Assembly (NCBI RefSeq): GCF_013410115.1 | Contig: NZ_JACCCV010000002.1 | Span: 1,674,001-1,738,000, forward strand | From: Tunturiibacter gelidiferens | GTDB lineage: Bacteria > Acidobacteriota > Terriglobia > Terriglobales > Acidobacteriaceae | Reading direction: 5' to 3' | Length of the DNA stretch: 64,000 bases | In this document: in pieces, positions 1 to 9,753 of the stretch | Numbering within the stretch: position 1 is the first letter of the stretch | Layout of the letters: each line of letters begins with the position of its first letter | Made by a program: the position numbers and the translations under genes | Notes under the pieces: model-generated | Told to the model about the DNA's origin: nothing | Databases searched by the model: none | The model's input: the letters and a program-made list of their open reading frames with translations, nothing else

Positions 1-224
1 CCGCGGAACCGTTGTGCCGCGCCTCTTCGGAGGTGGGGCTAAGGTCAACGAGCGGAATCACCGCTTCGCATGGTCACAACATCGGTAAGAACTGGAACCA
101 GCCACGCCTCGGACCAACGCGTCGTGATGCCCTGCGGTTCGCACCAACACGGTCCCGCTTCAAGCAGCAGGTTTGGTTATAGCAGGTCCACAGAAGGACC
201 AGAAACACTCATACGGAGAAACTC
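1..224. other. Upstream region, no gene seen
   Basis: I see no convincing coding sequence here. A purine-rich stretch (ACGGAG) about 8 bases before the start at 225 can serve as ribosome binding site for the protease gene. Confidence 0.4.
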
Positions 225-3200
225 ATGCACAGAAACAACCGTTGTAGAAACGTCGCCAAGGTTATGGGTCTTGCGATATGCCTGGTTTTCGGTCAAGCAG
301 CAAAGGCTCAATCACGAATCACCGACTCAATTCAGAACGCGGAGCGCGTCGCAGTCAAAGGCAGCAGTCCTGACCGACTCATCTCGGTGAGCCAAGACAT
401 CGGACGCCTCTCCTCCAGCCAAAGTCTTGGTCGGATGGTACTTCTGCTGGCGCCAACGGCAGCGCAGGATCAGGCCGCGGCCGATCTTATCGCCTCTCAG
501 CATGACGCGTCTTCTCCCTTATTCCACAAGTGGCTGAGCCCGGCCGAATTTGGCCAACAGTTCGGAGTCGCCGATACCGATTCTTCTCAAGTCAGTCAGT
601 GGCTTCAGAGTCAGGGTTTGAACGTTCACCATATCTCACAAAGCCGCCGCTTCATCGTGTTCAGCGGTAATGTCGCACAGGTCGAGAACGCGTTCTCGAC
701 GCAGATGCACTCGTATTCCTACAAAAATAAAACGTTCATTTCGAACTCCAGCGATATTCAACTTCCTGCAGCCCTACGCAACGTCGTCAGGGGTGTCGTT
801 CGGCTGCACAGTAATCCATCTTCTCCCGCTGTATTGAGCGGAACGAAGGTACACTTCAAAAAGGTTGGCGGCCAATTTACCTTTGACGACAGTTCGCATG
901 GAATCGCCCCCGCCGACTTCGCGAAGATATATAACGTGCAGCCTCTCTACAATGCTGGAATTAACGGTACGGGCCAGACGATCGCCATTGTCGGTCGCAG
1001 CAATATAACCATTCAAGACATACGTGATTTCCGCAACCTTCTCGGGCTTCCCGCGAATGATCCTCAGGTCATTATCAACGGAAACGATCCCGGGATAACG
1101 ACTGATGTCGACGAGGCAACGCTCGATGTCACCTGGTCGGGCGCAGTAGCTCCGATGGCAAAGATTGATTTTGTCATCTCTCAAAGCAACTTCGCTGATG
1201 GAGTAGATGTCTCTGCAGAGTACATTGTCGACAATAATCTAGCTCCGGTCATGAGCACCAGCTATGGATCATGCGAGACTGACTTAGGCCCGGTCGAAAA
1301 TGCCTTCTACTTTTCACTCTGGCAGCAGGCAGCTGCACAGGGAATTACCTCATTTGTATCTGCTGGAGACAACGGCGGTGCAGGCTGTGACGCACCTGCG
1401 GGCGGAGTTTATTCTTCCGGCATCCTTGCTGTTAACGGAATTGCATCAACACCCTACAACGTCGCCGTTGGTGGTACCCAGTTTGAGGATACAAATAGCC
1501 ACAGCAAGTACTGGAGCGCGACTAACGATCCAACCACCGGTGAGTCTGCGCTCAGTTACATTCCAGAGATGGCATGGAATGAAAGCAGTAACGATCCAAA
1601 TAGTGTTTTGCTCTACGCAGGTAGTGGTGGCGTAAGCAGTCTTTACGCGAAACCCAACTGGCAGACCGGGGTAGGTGTTCCCGATGACGGAGCACGCGAC
1701 CTGCCCGACATCTCCCTCACTGCTTCACTTCACGATGGGTATCTTGTATGCCTGAATGGCAACTGTGGTTACGGCGACTACTTCTTCACCTTTGGTGGCA
1801 CCTCTGCCTCGAGCCCAGCCGCTGCTGGCGTCATGGCGCTGGTGAATCAGAAGATGGGCGGTCAGCCGCAAGGGATGGCCAACTACGTCTTCTACCGACT
1901 TGCCAAGGTCTCTGGGATCTTCCACGACACGACCAAAGGCAACAATAAAGTACCCGATCCCAACGGCCAGTACACCGTCGGATACGATGCAACTTCCGGC
2001 TACGACCTGGCAACCGGACTTGGCTCGATGGATGTCAATGCCCTGGTCAACCATTGGAAGTCCGTTGCATCCAGCGGAGCTGGAACCGCTCTAACCCTTG
2101 CACTTGGCGCCGGACAAAAAGCTGCCGTAGTACACGGTATGCCGATCAGCTTTCAGGCCACCGTCGCCTGCTCTGCTAACGGAACATGTTCTGCTCCCAC
2201 CGGCGCCGTAACTCTTTCAGCTGCTTCATCAACAGCTGCAACCGTGGCAGTAGGCTCGGGCGAACTCCTACCGCAGGTAGGCTCCAGCGAAGCTAACATT
2301 TTGACCTCCGTCGTCCCCGGCGGCAGCTATAACGTGAGTGCTCGCTATAGTGGCGACGGCAAATACGGACCAAGTACTTCTAACTCGGTCCCTGTAAGCA
2401 TCTCCGCCGAGAAGAGCCAAACGTTTGTCGGATCGGTTGGGGGAGGTACCTTCACAACTGGTCCCATCTCGGTGGGATACGGTCTGTCCTGGCCAGTCGG
2501 GATCATCGTGGCAGGAAATTCGGGCTACGGCTTTCCTTCCGGTCAGATGACCATGACGGCGGACGGGACACCCATCACTACCGGCGGAGTCTACAACTAC
2601 GCAACGGGAGTCTTCGCCCCCAGTACGATGACGTTGAACTATGGCGAGAAGACCATCACGAAAGCTGGCCTTCCAACCAGCCAGTCGAGTACTATCCCTT
2701 ATGTTCTGCCATCGCAGATGCTAGGCGCGGGCTCTCACCAACTTGTGGCATCCTACCCCGGCGATCCAAGCTTCGGAGCCAGTCAGGGAAGTTATACCTA
2801 TACGGTTAGCCAGGCACAGGGAGCCATCTTGGATTTCTTTCCTGTCGGAGACACCGTCGCAAATGTTCCCATCCAGCTAGTCGCACAGATCGGATTTACC
2901 AACGGCGGCTTCGCACCCTATGGAGGAGTAATTACTGTCTCTGATATCACCAGCGGAAAGCCCGTTGTTTTAGGCAAAAGCAAAGTTGACAGCACGCGGT
3001 ATGACGGTTACTGGACAACCAACGTCACAGTGACTACTCCAGGCACGCGAACCCTGAGGTTGGACTACACCGGCGACAGTAACGTCAAAGGCACATCGTC
3101 GACCTACTACGTACCATTCACAGCCATAGATCCTTCCAGTGTGAACTTCAGCACTGACGTTATAACCTCATTCGGTGGGCAACCCGTCACCCTGACCGCC

Positions 3201-3740
3201 GCGATCGGCTCAAATGTTTCGTTGCACGCCGCTACTGGAACGGTCACCTTCTACAACGGCACAACCGCCATTGGATCGGCTAAGGTTCCCAAGAGTGGAA
3301 CTGTGGTCCTTGTTACCCGCAAGCTCCCTGCTGGCAACAACAGCTTGACAGCAAGCTATTCAGGCGATGCCGTTCTCACACCTTCTGTGTCATCCCCAAT
3401 TTTGGTGGCGGTCGCGGACTATATCCTCCAAGTCTTACCTTCATCAATCAAACTCAAGCAGGGCAGCTCCGAAAGCGTTACTCTCGATCTCATCCCACAA
3501 GGTGGCTTCACGAATCCTGTTCAACTAGCCTGTTCGAATTTGCCCAAAGATGTCACCTGCAAGTTCACCAAATCGACTGTCACCCTCGATGGCATCAATC
3601 CTGCCTCGGTATCCCTGACCTTGAAAGCTGGCAAATCCGCGGAGGTTATCAATAAAGCCGTCCCAGTCATCATTACAGCGACTAGTGTGGCTGGAACCAC
3701 TCCGAAACAATCCACACTTGATCTAACCATCAAGAAATAG
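225..3740 (+). CDS. Secreted S53 (sedolisin/kumamolisin-type) protease with C-terminal Ig-like repeats
   Basis: This is a 1171-residue secreted serine-carboxyl peptidase. Residues 1-29 form a signal peptide ending in AKAQ. Residues about 55-205 are the pro-kumamolisin activation domain, and about 220-615 the catalytic domain. The expected catalytic residues are visible: Glu297 and Asp301 in EATLD, Asp382 in SAGDNG, and Ser527 in GGTSASSP. A calcium-site region (YDLATGLG, 593-600) closes the domain. The remaining 550 residues are Ig-like repeats with YSGD-type motifs, typical of acidobacterial exported proteins, probably for surface attachment or spacing. The family cleaves proteins at acid pH, fitting an acid-soil bacterium. 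The gene stands alone and ends before a strong terminator. Confidence 0.93.
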   Translation: MHRNNRCRNVAKVMGLAICLVFGQAAKAQSRITDSIQNAERVAVKGSSPDRLISVSQDIGRLSSSQSLGRMVLLLAPTAAQDQAAADLIASQHDASSPLFHKWLSPAEFGQQFGVADTDSSQVSQWLQSQGLNVHHISQSRRFIVFSGNVAQVENAFSTQMHSYSYKNKTFISNSSDIQLPAALRNVVRGVVRLHSNPSSPAVLSGTKVHFKKVGGQFTFDDSSHGIAPADFAKIYNVQPLYNAGINGTGQTIAIVGRSNITIQDIRDFRNLLGLPANDPQVIINGNDPGITTDVDEATLDVTWSGAVAPMAKIDFVISQSNFADGVDVSAEYIVDNNLAPVMSTSYGSCETDLGPVENAFYFSLWQQAAAQGITSFVSAGDNGGAGCDAPAGGVYSSGILAVNGIASTPYNVAVGGTQFEDTNSHSKYWSATNDPTTGESALSYIPEMAWNESSNDPNSVLLYAGSGGVSSLYAKPNWQTGVGVPDDGARDLPDISLTASLHDGYLVCLNGNCGYGDYFFTFGGTSASSPAAAGVMALVNQKMGGQPQGMANYVFYRLAKVSGIFHDTTKGNNKVPDPNGQYTVGYDATSGYDLATGLGSMDVNALVNHWKSVASSGAGTALTLALGAGQKAAVVHGMPISFQATVACSANGTCSAPTGAVTLSAASSTAATVAVGSGELLPQVGSSEANILTSVVPGGSYNVSARYSGDGKYGPSTSNSVPVSISAEKSQTFVGSVGGGTFTTGPISVGYGLSWPVGIIVAGNSGYGFPSGQMTMTADGTPITTGGVYNYATGVFAPSTMTLNYGEKTITKAGLPTSQSSTIPYVLPSQMLGAGSHQLVASYPGDPSFGASQGSYTYTVSQAQGAILDFFPVGDTVANVPIQLVAQIGFTNGGFAPYGGVITVSDITSGKPVVLGKSKVDSTRYDGYWTTNVTVTTPGTRTLRLDYTGDSNVKGTSSTYYVPFTAIDPSSVNFSTDVITSFGGQPVTLTAAIGSNVSLHAATGTVTFYNGTTAIGSAKVPKSGTVVLVTRKLPAGNNSLTASYSGDAVLTPSVSSPILVAVADYILQVLPSSIKLKQGSSESVTLDLIPQGGFTNPVQLACSNLPKDVTCKFTKSTVTLDGINPASVSLTLKAGKSAEVINKAVPVIITATSVAGTTPKQSTLDLTIKK

Positions 3741-3770
3741 AAATAGAAAAGAACAATTCGACTTCATTGG

Positions 3771-3808
3771 CAAGGCGTCACGATGATGTGGCGCCTTGAC
3801 CTTTTGTT
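3771..3808 (+). terminator. Rho-independent terminator of the S53 protease gene
   Basis: An 11-bp stem (CAAGGCGTCAC with GTGGCGCCTTG, one G-T pair) around a 6-base loop is followed by CCTTTTGTT, 30 bases after the stop codon. Confidence 0.75.
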
Positions 3809-4200
3809 AAGCTTCGACGAGGCTACTCATTGAGCTATCCGCCGCACTCGGCCCGGGGTGTGTGGTCAGCATGGCCATCGCCTTCATCATTAGTATCTGG
3901 CCCAGCTGAGGCAGGGTCGGTCTGATCTTGCTTGGAACCCGGATCTCCACGATTCATCAGATCAACCATCTCCGCCTCCAAGCCGGACAATGAGTGTTCG
4001 ACTGAACCCGGCGCCCGGGCCGCTCATAAATCGCTGGGCTGCCTCAATCTGCTCAAAGCCGCGCCAAACAAGGAAATCTCATGAACATCGAATCGGAAGA
4101 TCGGTCGGGCGCCAATTTGAGTTAGCTGATTTTCAAGAATTGGGCGCCGAAAAGCGGGGTCCAATTTTTACGCCTATGCTACTTTTCTTCAGGAGCAGAG
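3809..4200. other. Gene-free stretch
   Basis: About 390 bases without a supportable gene between the protease terminator and the methyltransferase remnant. I see no clear repeat or promoter. It marks the left edge of the mosaic interval. Confidence 0.4.
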
Positions 4201-4542
4201 GTGGAAAAAATGCAATCGTCGATAGCGCAATTGGAGGTTACTTATCTCCGTACTACATCCCCTAAACCTGACCCACGAAACCCCAGGGTTCATAGCGATA
4301 AACAAGTTCGCCAGATCGCTCAGAGCATCGAGTCGTTTGGATTCAACGTCCCGCTCCTGATCGATGATCAGCAGATGGTGATAGCGGGCCATGGCCGACT
4401 CCTGCCCGCACGCAGACTCGGACGGGAAACCGTGCCGGCCATTCGATTGAGTCACCCCACCAAGTCGCAACGCACAGCTTTTCTGATCGCCGACAACCGC
4501 TTGACTGAGAACTCCTCCTGGGATGAGCGGAACTGTTACTGA
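4201..4542 (+). pseudogene. N-terminal remnant of a ParB-type DNA methyltransferase
   Basis: The 113 residues match the ParB/sulfiredoxin-like N-terminal domain that precedes the catalytic part in a family of phage/island DNA methyltransferases. Visible motifs are HSDKQVRQIAQSI, the IAGHGRLLPAR box and ADNRLTENSSW. A GTG start at 4201 has AGGAG six bases upstream; ATG at 4210 is the alternative. Family proteins run to about 430 residues, but here the match stops at about codon 110 and the frame closes at once. The C-terminal part of the same family lies at 17688-18236 on the same strand, so both are probably remains of one gene. The catalytic DPPY region is in neither piece. Confidence 0.8.
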
Positions 4543-4714
4543 ATATCTCGCCAAAGAAGGTCTAGATCACGGTAAGGTCGGTTCTTGGCCAGCTTGGCAT
4601 CTTGTTCCTTACGTCTCGATTTGGGCTGTCGAAAGTCTGCTAGCTCCTGGCCATGTTGGTTGTCACGAAAGCTCTGAGAAAGCGCCAAGCAAGCGGCCAG
4701 ACGCAACAGTCTTC

Positions 4715-5236
4715 TTAACCGCCCGACCAGGGTCGGGTAAGAGGGCAGATTTCATATACGACAGATTCATACTTTTGATTTCTGCGTGTTCCTACAATTT
4801 CACCGTTAAGTTTTTCGGCGATACGCCTGCTGGCGACATTTTGTACTGCTACGGGGTAAAGGAAGCTCTCCTTCGCGAGAGTTTTCGTCGCCCATTCAGC
4901 AACAGCTCTGATGGCTTCTGTTCCGTAGCCGTGACCATGAGCTGCTTCTTTTAGCCAGATGCCAAGCTCTGGGGTTGGTTGATCCGCCTCATCCAGTCCG
5001 GCAATGCCTAGACATTCCATCGTGTCACTGCGTCTTATAACAAAGGACAAAACCGATTGATCGTTCGCCTGTAATCTGGCTTCCCGGTGTGCTTTGTACT
5101 CGTTGAGCGATTTCGGGGGATCCCAGCGCATGAAGCGAGCGGTCGCAGGGGTGATGCATTCGAATACCTCTCCGGCATCAGCCATTTTGAACTGGCTTAG
5201 TTGCAATCTGGCGGATCGGATCAAAACCTGCATCAT
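4715..5236 (-). CDS. GNAT family N-acetyltransferase (RimJ-like)
   Basis: A 173-residue acetyltransferase of the GNAT superfamily, which transfers acetyl from acetyl-CoA to an amine. It has the N-terminal RLQLSQF strand, the acetyl-CoA binding turn within EAAHGHGYGTEAI, and the late VAVQNVASRRIAEKLNG helix typical of RimJ/RimL-like members. The start at 5236 is preferred because GGAAGAG lies seven bases upstream; an upstream in-frame start at 5254 lacks this. The substrate cannot be told. It is transcribed alone, convergent to the methyltransferase remnant. Confidence 0.82.
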   Translation of the reverse strand: MMQVLIRSARLQLSQFKMADAGEVFECITPATARFMRWDPPKSLNEYKAHREARLQANDQSVLSFVIRRSDTMECLGIAGLDEADQPTPELGIWLKEAAHGHGYGTEAIRAVAEWATKTLAKESFLYPVAVQNVASRRIAEKLNGEIVGTRRNQKYESVVYEICPLTRPWSGG

Positions 5237-5377
5237 GTTCGCTCTTCCAGACATTCTTCTTTATGGTCGCAGGCAATGCGTCGACAGAATACCGATTCCC
5301 TCCAGCATAGCGATCCATCCACCTGCAAAACGCTGATTTCGTAAACTTCAACCCCCCTCAGGACGGCCAGCCGGTCT

Positions 5378-5410
5378 GAAGTTGCCGCAAACCCGACGTT
5401 GCGGGAGGCA
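5378..5410 (+). repeat. Dispersed hairpin repeat, copy a (partial)
   Basis: Contains GAAGTTGCCGCAAACC followed by CGACGTTGCGGGAGGCA. It matches the core of the repeat family best seen at 8391-8452 and ends two bases before the stop codon of the 5412-5882 gene. Confidence 0.7.
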
Positions 5411-5411
5411 A

Positions 5412-5882
5412 TCAATCCTCAATTCGGAGCCTTCCAGAAACAACGTGAATGCAAGTTGAGCTACCCTCTGCTTGTTTGCTGAGCTTCCAAGCCGGGTCTC
5501 CTTCTGCTGTCATCATCGAGAGGACGTGGAGGCCATTGGACAAACCCAGATCAATCTCTGGGAGCCTTCCATAAAGCTTCACTGAGGCGACACTTGCCCC
5601 CTCAAGTCGCGAGAATGCTCTTGGCCATCGCTCTCCGTCACTGAAAGTGCCACACCAAACCTTTCGCTTACCTTCAACGCGCCAACTCCACTCGATCATC
5701 AACGTCCACTCACCGCGTGGGTTTCCCGGCGATCCGTCACGCCTAAGCCTTGGCTGTACAGCTCCGAATTCAAGGAAGATGGCTGAGCCATACGCCTGCC
5801 ATATGCGACTTACCGGCAAACCGATCAGCGGAGCAGAGAAGGCGGCGAAGGCAGAAGAATCGATTGGATCATCGGGAGTCAT
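5412..5882 (-). CDS. Conserved hypothetical protein
   Basis: A 156-residue soluble protein without signal peptide or membrane segment. I recognise no named domain. It has a tryptophan-rich core (GEWTLMIEWSWR at about 57-68), a pattern I associate with small conserved hypothetical proteins of scattered distribution, possibly immunity-like; that is only an impression. The start lacks a clear Shine-Dalgarno sequence. Repeat copies flank it on both sides (5378-5410 directly after the stop, 5905-5967 just upstream), so it looks like one cassette of the mosaic interval. Confidence 0.6.
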   Translation of the reverse strand: MTPDDPIDSSAFAAFSAPLIGLPVSRIWQAYGSAIFLEFGAVQPRLRRDGSPGNPRGEWTLMIEWSWRVEGKRKVWCGTFSDGERWPRAFSRLEGASVASVKLYGRLPEIDLGLSNGLHVLSMMTAEGDPAWKLSKQAEGSSTCIHVVSGRLRIED

Positions 5883-5904
5883 TCAGGCAGTCTAACTTGG
5901 GCTG

Positions 5905-5967
5905 GCGAAAAACGGGATTATGAGAAACTTCGACCTTGAACTCGCCGCAAACCGGACTTTGCAGGCA
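5905..5967 (+). repeat. Dispersed hairpin repeat, copy b
   Basis: GAACTCGCCGCAAACCGG then ACTTTGCAGGCA at 5938-5967, preceded by GCGAAAAACGGGATTATGAG, the degenerate left arm seen in other copies. It lies in the 330-base gene-free stretch 5883-6209, which otherwise shows nothing I can name. Confidence 0.75.
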
Positions 5968-6209
5968 GCACAGACCGCGTGTTCAGGCCGGGTTCTCATT
6001 GCTTCAGCGAAGCGCGTTTTTTGGTACTAATCCTTTGTCCAAGCTCGATTAGCGCATCGGTCTCCTAACCAAGTAGGAACGGGAAGGTACAGCGCCACAG
6101 TCGAAGTGCTCATCTCTGAATGCTGTTTCGTTATCCGCAATCCTCGTTCGAGATGGCCTCTCATTGGAGGATGGCGTACCATTTACCATCCGAACAGGAA
6201 CCCCCCGCA

Positions 6210-8264
6210 ATGACAAGAATAACGACTCTTCCGGCTCTTATCCGGCTGCTCGCGGCGGTCCTTACGGGTGCCTTCCTTTGGCAAATGCTCGCGGTCACCA
6301 ACCGAGAAGTCATTACCAATGATGAAGGCTTTCACACCTATGCAGGATATCGCTATTGGCAATGCGCCGATTTTGGAGTGAATCCAGAGCATCCTCCGTT
6401 TGCGAAGATGGTTGCCGGATTGGTGCTTCAAATCGCGAAGATCCCGGCTCCGAGTGGGCCTTGTCCGGTAGTCTCCACGGCTAAGGGGTCAGGGTATGCA
6501 GATTCGGCGGAGTGGCTTTACAGCGCCACTGGTCCGAGCGCGGGAGCGAAGATCGATCGAGTGATTCCGCTCGCGCGTCGCGGGATGGCGACATTTGCAC
6601 TGCTTCTGGCACTAACAGCCTTCTTCTTCACCCGAAGAATGTTCGGTGATCTCAGCGCTCTGGTAAGCCTCTCTCTCATCGCTTTCGAGCCGACCCTTGT
6701 AGCACACGGCTCACTCGTCACCACGGACATGGCGCTTTCAGCTACGAGCCTTCTCGCGGTGGCGTCATTTTTCCTGTTTCACCGGCGGCGCACTCTTCTG
6801 ATGCTTCTGCTGGCCGGGTTCTGCTGTGGCTTCGCTCTCTCCGTGAAACATTCAGGAGTTCTGATCGTCCCGACACTTCTGCTCTTGGCCTTCGCGGAGC
6901 TCGCGTTTGATTGGAACCGCGGTGAGCAGTCGCGAACAAGCAAGGTATTGAAGGAAGCGGCGGCCGTTCTTTTCATTCTTTTCTTAGGCTTCGGGGTTCT
7001 TTGGGCAACTTATCACTTTCGCTATGCGGCCAGACCAGATGGGGCTCAGATGGCTATGTCACTAAACGACTTCATGGCGGATACGCGAGCTAAGGAAAAC
7101 CACAGCGTCATCCTCAAGACGATCCCATTTCTTGCGCATCACCATCTACTCCCAGAGGCATATCTCTACGGCTTCGTTGATGTCCTCAGCATTTCCGATC
7201 CTGGCCAATCCGCATTTCTGTTCGGGCATTTGTATCCCCACGGCGTTCCCCACTACTTCCCGTGCGTCATCCTGATCAAAACCACGCTTGGAATGATCGG
7301 CCTCGCTCTCCTTTCTCTACTTGCGTTCAGAAAACACAGCTTCGACATACGGCCCTTCTACTTTCTGGTTCCCAGCTTAGTGTGGCTACTTGCGGGCATG
7401 GTCAGCACACTGAATATTGGATATCGCCACATCCTCCCTGTGATCGCGCCAGCTTGTTGCCTGATAGGTGTGGCGGTCGTCCACCTTTGGCGAACAAACG
7501 GGCGTTTCGTGCGTTCAGCTATCGCAATCTCGATGGTGGCGCACGTCGCTTCATCGCTTGCTGCATTTCCAAACGAGCTCGCTTATGGCAACGAAATCTT
7601 TGGAGGGGTTTCAAACAGCCACAAGCTCCTCACGGACTCAAACAACGATTGGGGGCAGGCCCTCCCGCAGGTCGCGACATGGTTGAAAGACAATCGAGTC
7701 TCCGATTGCTCGTTTGCCTACGACGGCTTCGCAAGGCCGGACCATTCAGGTATCGGTTGTAAGCGCATCATCGCCAATCTTTTCGAGCTGAATGGAGATA
7801 AGGGCGAAGCCCAATTGTCTAGGGTCCAGTCCGGAACCTTCATTATCAGTGGTCTCAGCTGGTCAGGCATCGAATGGGAGCGTCCTGATCTCAACCCATA
7901 CGAGGTGTTCCAGAAAGCAAAGCCCCGCGCAGTCATTGGCGGCGCAGACATGGTTTACACCGGGACCTTCGATATGAGCAGAGTGATAGCCATCAACCAA
8001 CTCGCTGAAGCGATGAGGCTGAACGGCGAGAAACAGTTTTCTCAAGCACTCGAACCAGCTAAAGCCGCAGCGCATGAGATGCCCACTAGCTCTTTTGCAC
8101 ATTTAGCGCTTGCAAATGCGTTGGCTGGACTCGGTCTGAATGATCAGGCCCATCAGGAATACCAGAAAGCCGAGACAATCGAGGCTTCCCAACCAGAATG
8201 GTATTTCCTTCAGAGAGCCGAGATTCGTGCAGGCCTCGCTGCCACTGGCCACGCTTCCCGTTAG
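6210..8264 (+). CDS. Membrane glycosyltransferase, GT39-like, with C-terminal TPR
   Basis: A 684-residue polytopic membrane protein of the PMT/ArnT-like GT-C group, which moves sugars from polyprenyl-phosphate donors at the outer face of the inner membrane. The first loop has the acidic motif NDEGFHTYAG and then NPEHPPFAKM, matching the conserved loop of this family. About ten hydrophobic segments follow. The last 90 residues are soluble and contain a TPR-like pair (LALANALAGLGLNDQAHQEY). I chose the start at 6210 because ACAGGAA lies upstream and the membrane domain begins there; an in-frame start at 6120 exists. The acceptor is unknown. It is flanked by repeat copies b and c. Confidence 0.8.
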   Translation: MTRITTLPALIRLLAAVLTGAFLWQMLAVTNREVITNDEGFHTYAGYRYWQCADFGVNPEHPPFAKMVAGLVLQIAKIPAPSGPCPVVSTAKGSGYADSAEWLYSATGPSAGAKIDRVIPLARRGMATFALLLALTAFFFTRRMFGDLSALVSLSLIAFEPTLVAHGSLVTTDMALSATSLLAVASFFLFHRRRTLLMLLLAGFCCGFALSVKHSGVLIVPTLLLLAFAELAFDWNRGEQSRTSKVLKEAAAVLFILFLGFGVLWATYHFRYAARPDGAQMAMSLNDFMADTRAKENHSVILKTIPFLAHHHLLPEAYLYGFVDVLSISDPGQSAFLFGHLYPHGVPHYFPCVILIKTTLGMIGLALLSLLAFRKHSFDIRPFYFLVPSLVWLLAGMVSTLNIGYRHILPVIAPACCLIGVAVVHLWRTNGRFVRSAIAISMVAHVASSLAAFPNELAYGNEIFGGVSNSHKLLTDSNNDWGQALPQVATWLKDNRVSDCSFAYDGFARPDHSGIGCKRIIANLFELNGDKGEAQLSRVQSGTFIISGLSWSGIEWERPDLNPYEVFQKAKPRAVIGGADMVYTGTFDMSRVIAINQLAEAMRLNGEKQFSQALEPAKAAAHEMPTSSFAHLALANALAGLGLNDQAHQEYQKAETIEASQPEWYFLQRAEIRAGLAATGHASR

Positions 8265-8390
8265 CCGCGAGATGATTTTACCGAGTCGGCTCGGAAGAAC
8301 CTTCCTAGATCTCTTCCAAAGCCCGCCCGCCATGTGATTCAGCCGCTGCAAAATCTGCTAGATGCCGCAATCGCGGCCTTGTGAGATTTC

Positions 8391-8452
8391 CGCAAAACGA
8401 GGTTTTCGGAAACTACGATTTTGAACTTGCCGCAAACCTGACTTTGCAGGCA
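8391..8452 (+). repeat. Dispersed hairpin repeat, copy c (best copy)
   Basis: An imperfect palindrome: left arm GCAAAACGAGGTTTTCGG (from 8392) and right arm CCGCAAACCTGACTTTGC match at 14 of 18 positions as inverted repeats, separated by a 20-base loop containing AAACTACGATTTTG. It is the most complete member of a family with at least eight copies between 5.3 and 16.3 kb. It sits in the 380-base stretch 8265-8644, which shows no other feature. Confidence 0.8.
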
Positions 8453-8644
8453 TCCCCTCGACAACCTGAGTTGTCGTGGGTGCCCGAGATGCCGGCTTCT
8501 CGCCACGTGATTTTGAGCCCTCAAGTAAGATGACCGGTTGCTGCGGGAGAGCTTTGCGGGGGAGGATAGCGGTTCGCAGGAGCCTCGTAGAGGAACAAGA
8601 GGACGGAGTAAGGTGTCTATAGACATGAGGCCTCGTAAGAGCCG

Positions 8645-9229
8645 ATGCGAACAACTCATCATCGATTGCAGAAGATTGCACCTCCTCTGGCTGCTGCCTG
8701 GATAGCGATCACCGTGTTATCTCCTCGACTGACAATCGCGCAATCCGGAAGCAAATGCACGGTGTTCGGTACTCCGCAAGTCAGCCCTGCTCTCGTGAAA
8801 TTAGAGAGTGTTGCGACCCTCTCCGCCTACAAAAAAGGCATCCCAATTCATGTCACCCTGACCGTCCGAGCTGGCCAAGAGGGTGTCTATCTGCCAGACT
8901 TCTTTGGGGCTTTCCAACAAACGTGCAGTCATGGCTTTGCGACTGAGGTACTAACCCTTCAAGGCAGAGCTGCCAATCCGAATTTGCCAGGATGCGCCTA
9001 TACAGGTGGGGCTCCGAAGATTAGATACGTCAAGCTCAAGCCTGAAGAGATTCGCACCTGGAAAATCGATCTTCCAACGAAGGCGATCGCTCCTGGCCAG
9101 TACTGTCTCTATGCGGAATACCTGAGTCCTGAAGAGTTGATCGGCTGGTCCGTGAACTTGCCTGATGACAAAGCATTAGTGGCCAAAGGTCGGATTACTG
9201 CTACGCCGATCGCAATTGAAATTCGGTGA
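8645..9229 (+). CDS. Exported hypothetical protein
   Basis: A 194-residue protein with a signal peptide (basic start, hydrophobic segment about 11-27, cleavage near TIAQ at 33). The mature part looks all-beta (ATLSAYKKGIPIHVTLTVRAG, then an ITATPIAIEIR end) and carries three cysteines (in SKCTVFG, QQTCSHG and LPGCAYTG) plus one later Cys. I do not recognise the family; an immunoglobulin-like or intracellular-proteinase-inhibitor-like fold is possible but unproven. The gene lies alone between repeat copies c and d. Confidence 0.65.
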   Translation: MRTTHHRLQKIAPPLAAAWIAITVLSPRLTIAQSGSKCTVFGTPQVSPALVKLESVATLSAYKKGIPIHVTLTVRAGQEGVYLPDFFGAFQQTCSHGFATEVLTLQGRAANPNLPGCAYTGGAPKIRYVKLKPEEIRTWKIDLPTKAIAPGQYCLYAEYLSPEELIGWSVNLPDDKALVAKGRITATPIAIEIR

Positions 9230-9296
9230 TTGACACTCATCGTCGTCCCATTCAGCGGCCATGACGCCTCGATCTACTTCGCCAGCCGCTAATAAT

Positions 9297-9324
9297 GAAC
9301 TTGCCGCAAACCCGACTTTCAGGA
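9297..9324 (+). repeat. Dispersed hairpin repeat, copy d (right arm only)
   Basis: GAACTTGCCGCAAACCCG then ACTTTCAGGA. Only the right half of the hairpin unit is recognisable. It lies between two small genes. Confidence 0.65.
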
Positions 9325-9372
9325 ACTATAATCTGGGAGGCAAGAAGCCCCTCTGAAGGAGCCAACGACGTA

Positions 9373-9588
9373 ATGCGAGGATGGCGTCGTGTAATCGGGA
9401 TAGTGCTCATACTCTCACCCGCATTTGTGCTTGTTTGCGGCGGACTTCTTTTGGTCCTCCTCGAATCGATATACGCGGATGTTCATTGGACCTCGAAATA
9501 TCCTGTTTGCGTTGTCATCTCGTCGGCGGTAGTGTTTTTATGCGGTTGTGTCACGGGTGGCGTTTGGCTGCGAAAGTCAAACGGCTAG
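9373..9588 (+). CDS. Small two-segment membrane protein, hypothetical
   Basis: Seventy-one residues with two hydrophobic stretches (about 8-30 and 45-65) and a basic tail, so a hairpin membrane protein. ATG at 9373 has AAGGAG about 11 bases upstream; an upstream in-frame start at 9295 would overlap repeat copy d and gives no better protein. The stop is followed after two bases by repeat copy e. No family recognised. Confidence 0.5.
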   Translation: MRGWRRVIGIVLILSPAFVLVCGGLLLVLLESIYADVHWTSKYPVCVVISSAVVFLCGCVTGGVWLRKSNG

Positions 9589-9590
9589 CT

Positions 9591-9621
9591 GAAGTTGCCG
9601 AAAACCCAGACTTTGCAGGCA
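9591..9621 (+). repeat. Dispersed hairpin repeat, copy e
   Basis: GAAGTTGCCGAAAACCCA then GACTTTGCAGGCA, two bases after the stop of the small membrane gene. The next 130 bases up to 9753 show nothing else. Confidence 0.65.
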
Positions 9622-9753
9622 CAACGGAATAGCGTCGGTGCAACGAGGAGATTACGTTTGATGAGGTTGCGCGGATCGGGGACTGGATGTCCGCTGTGCT
9701 CTAAGCCGGCATCCAGCCCATTTCGATCATAAGAATCCACACCACAACTGTGT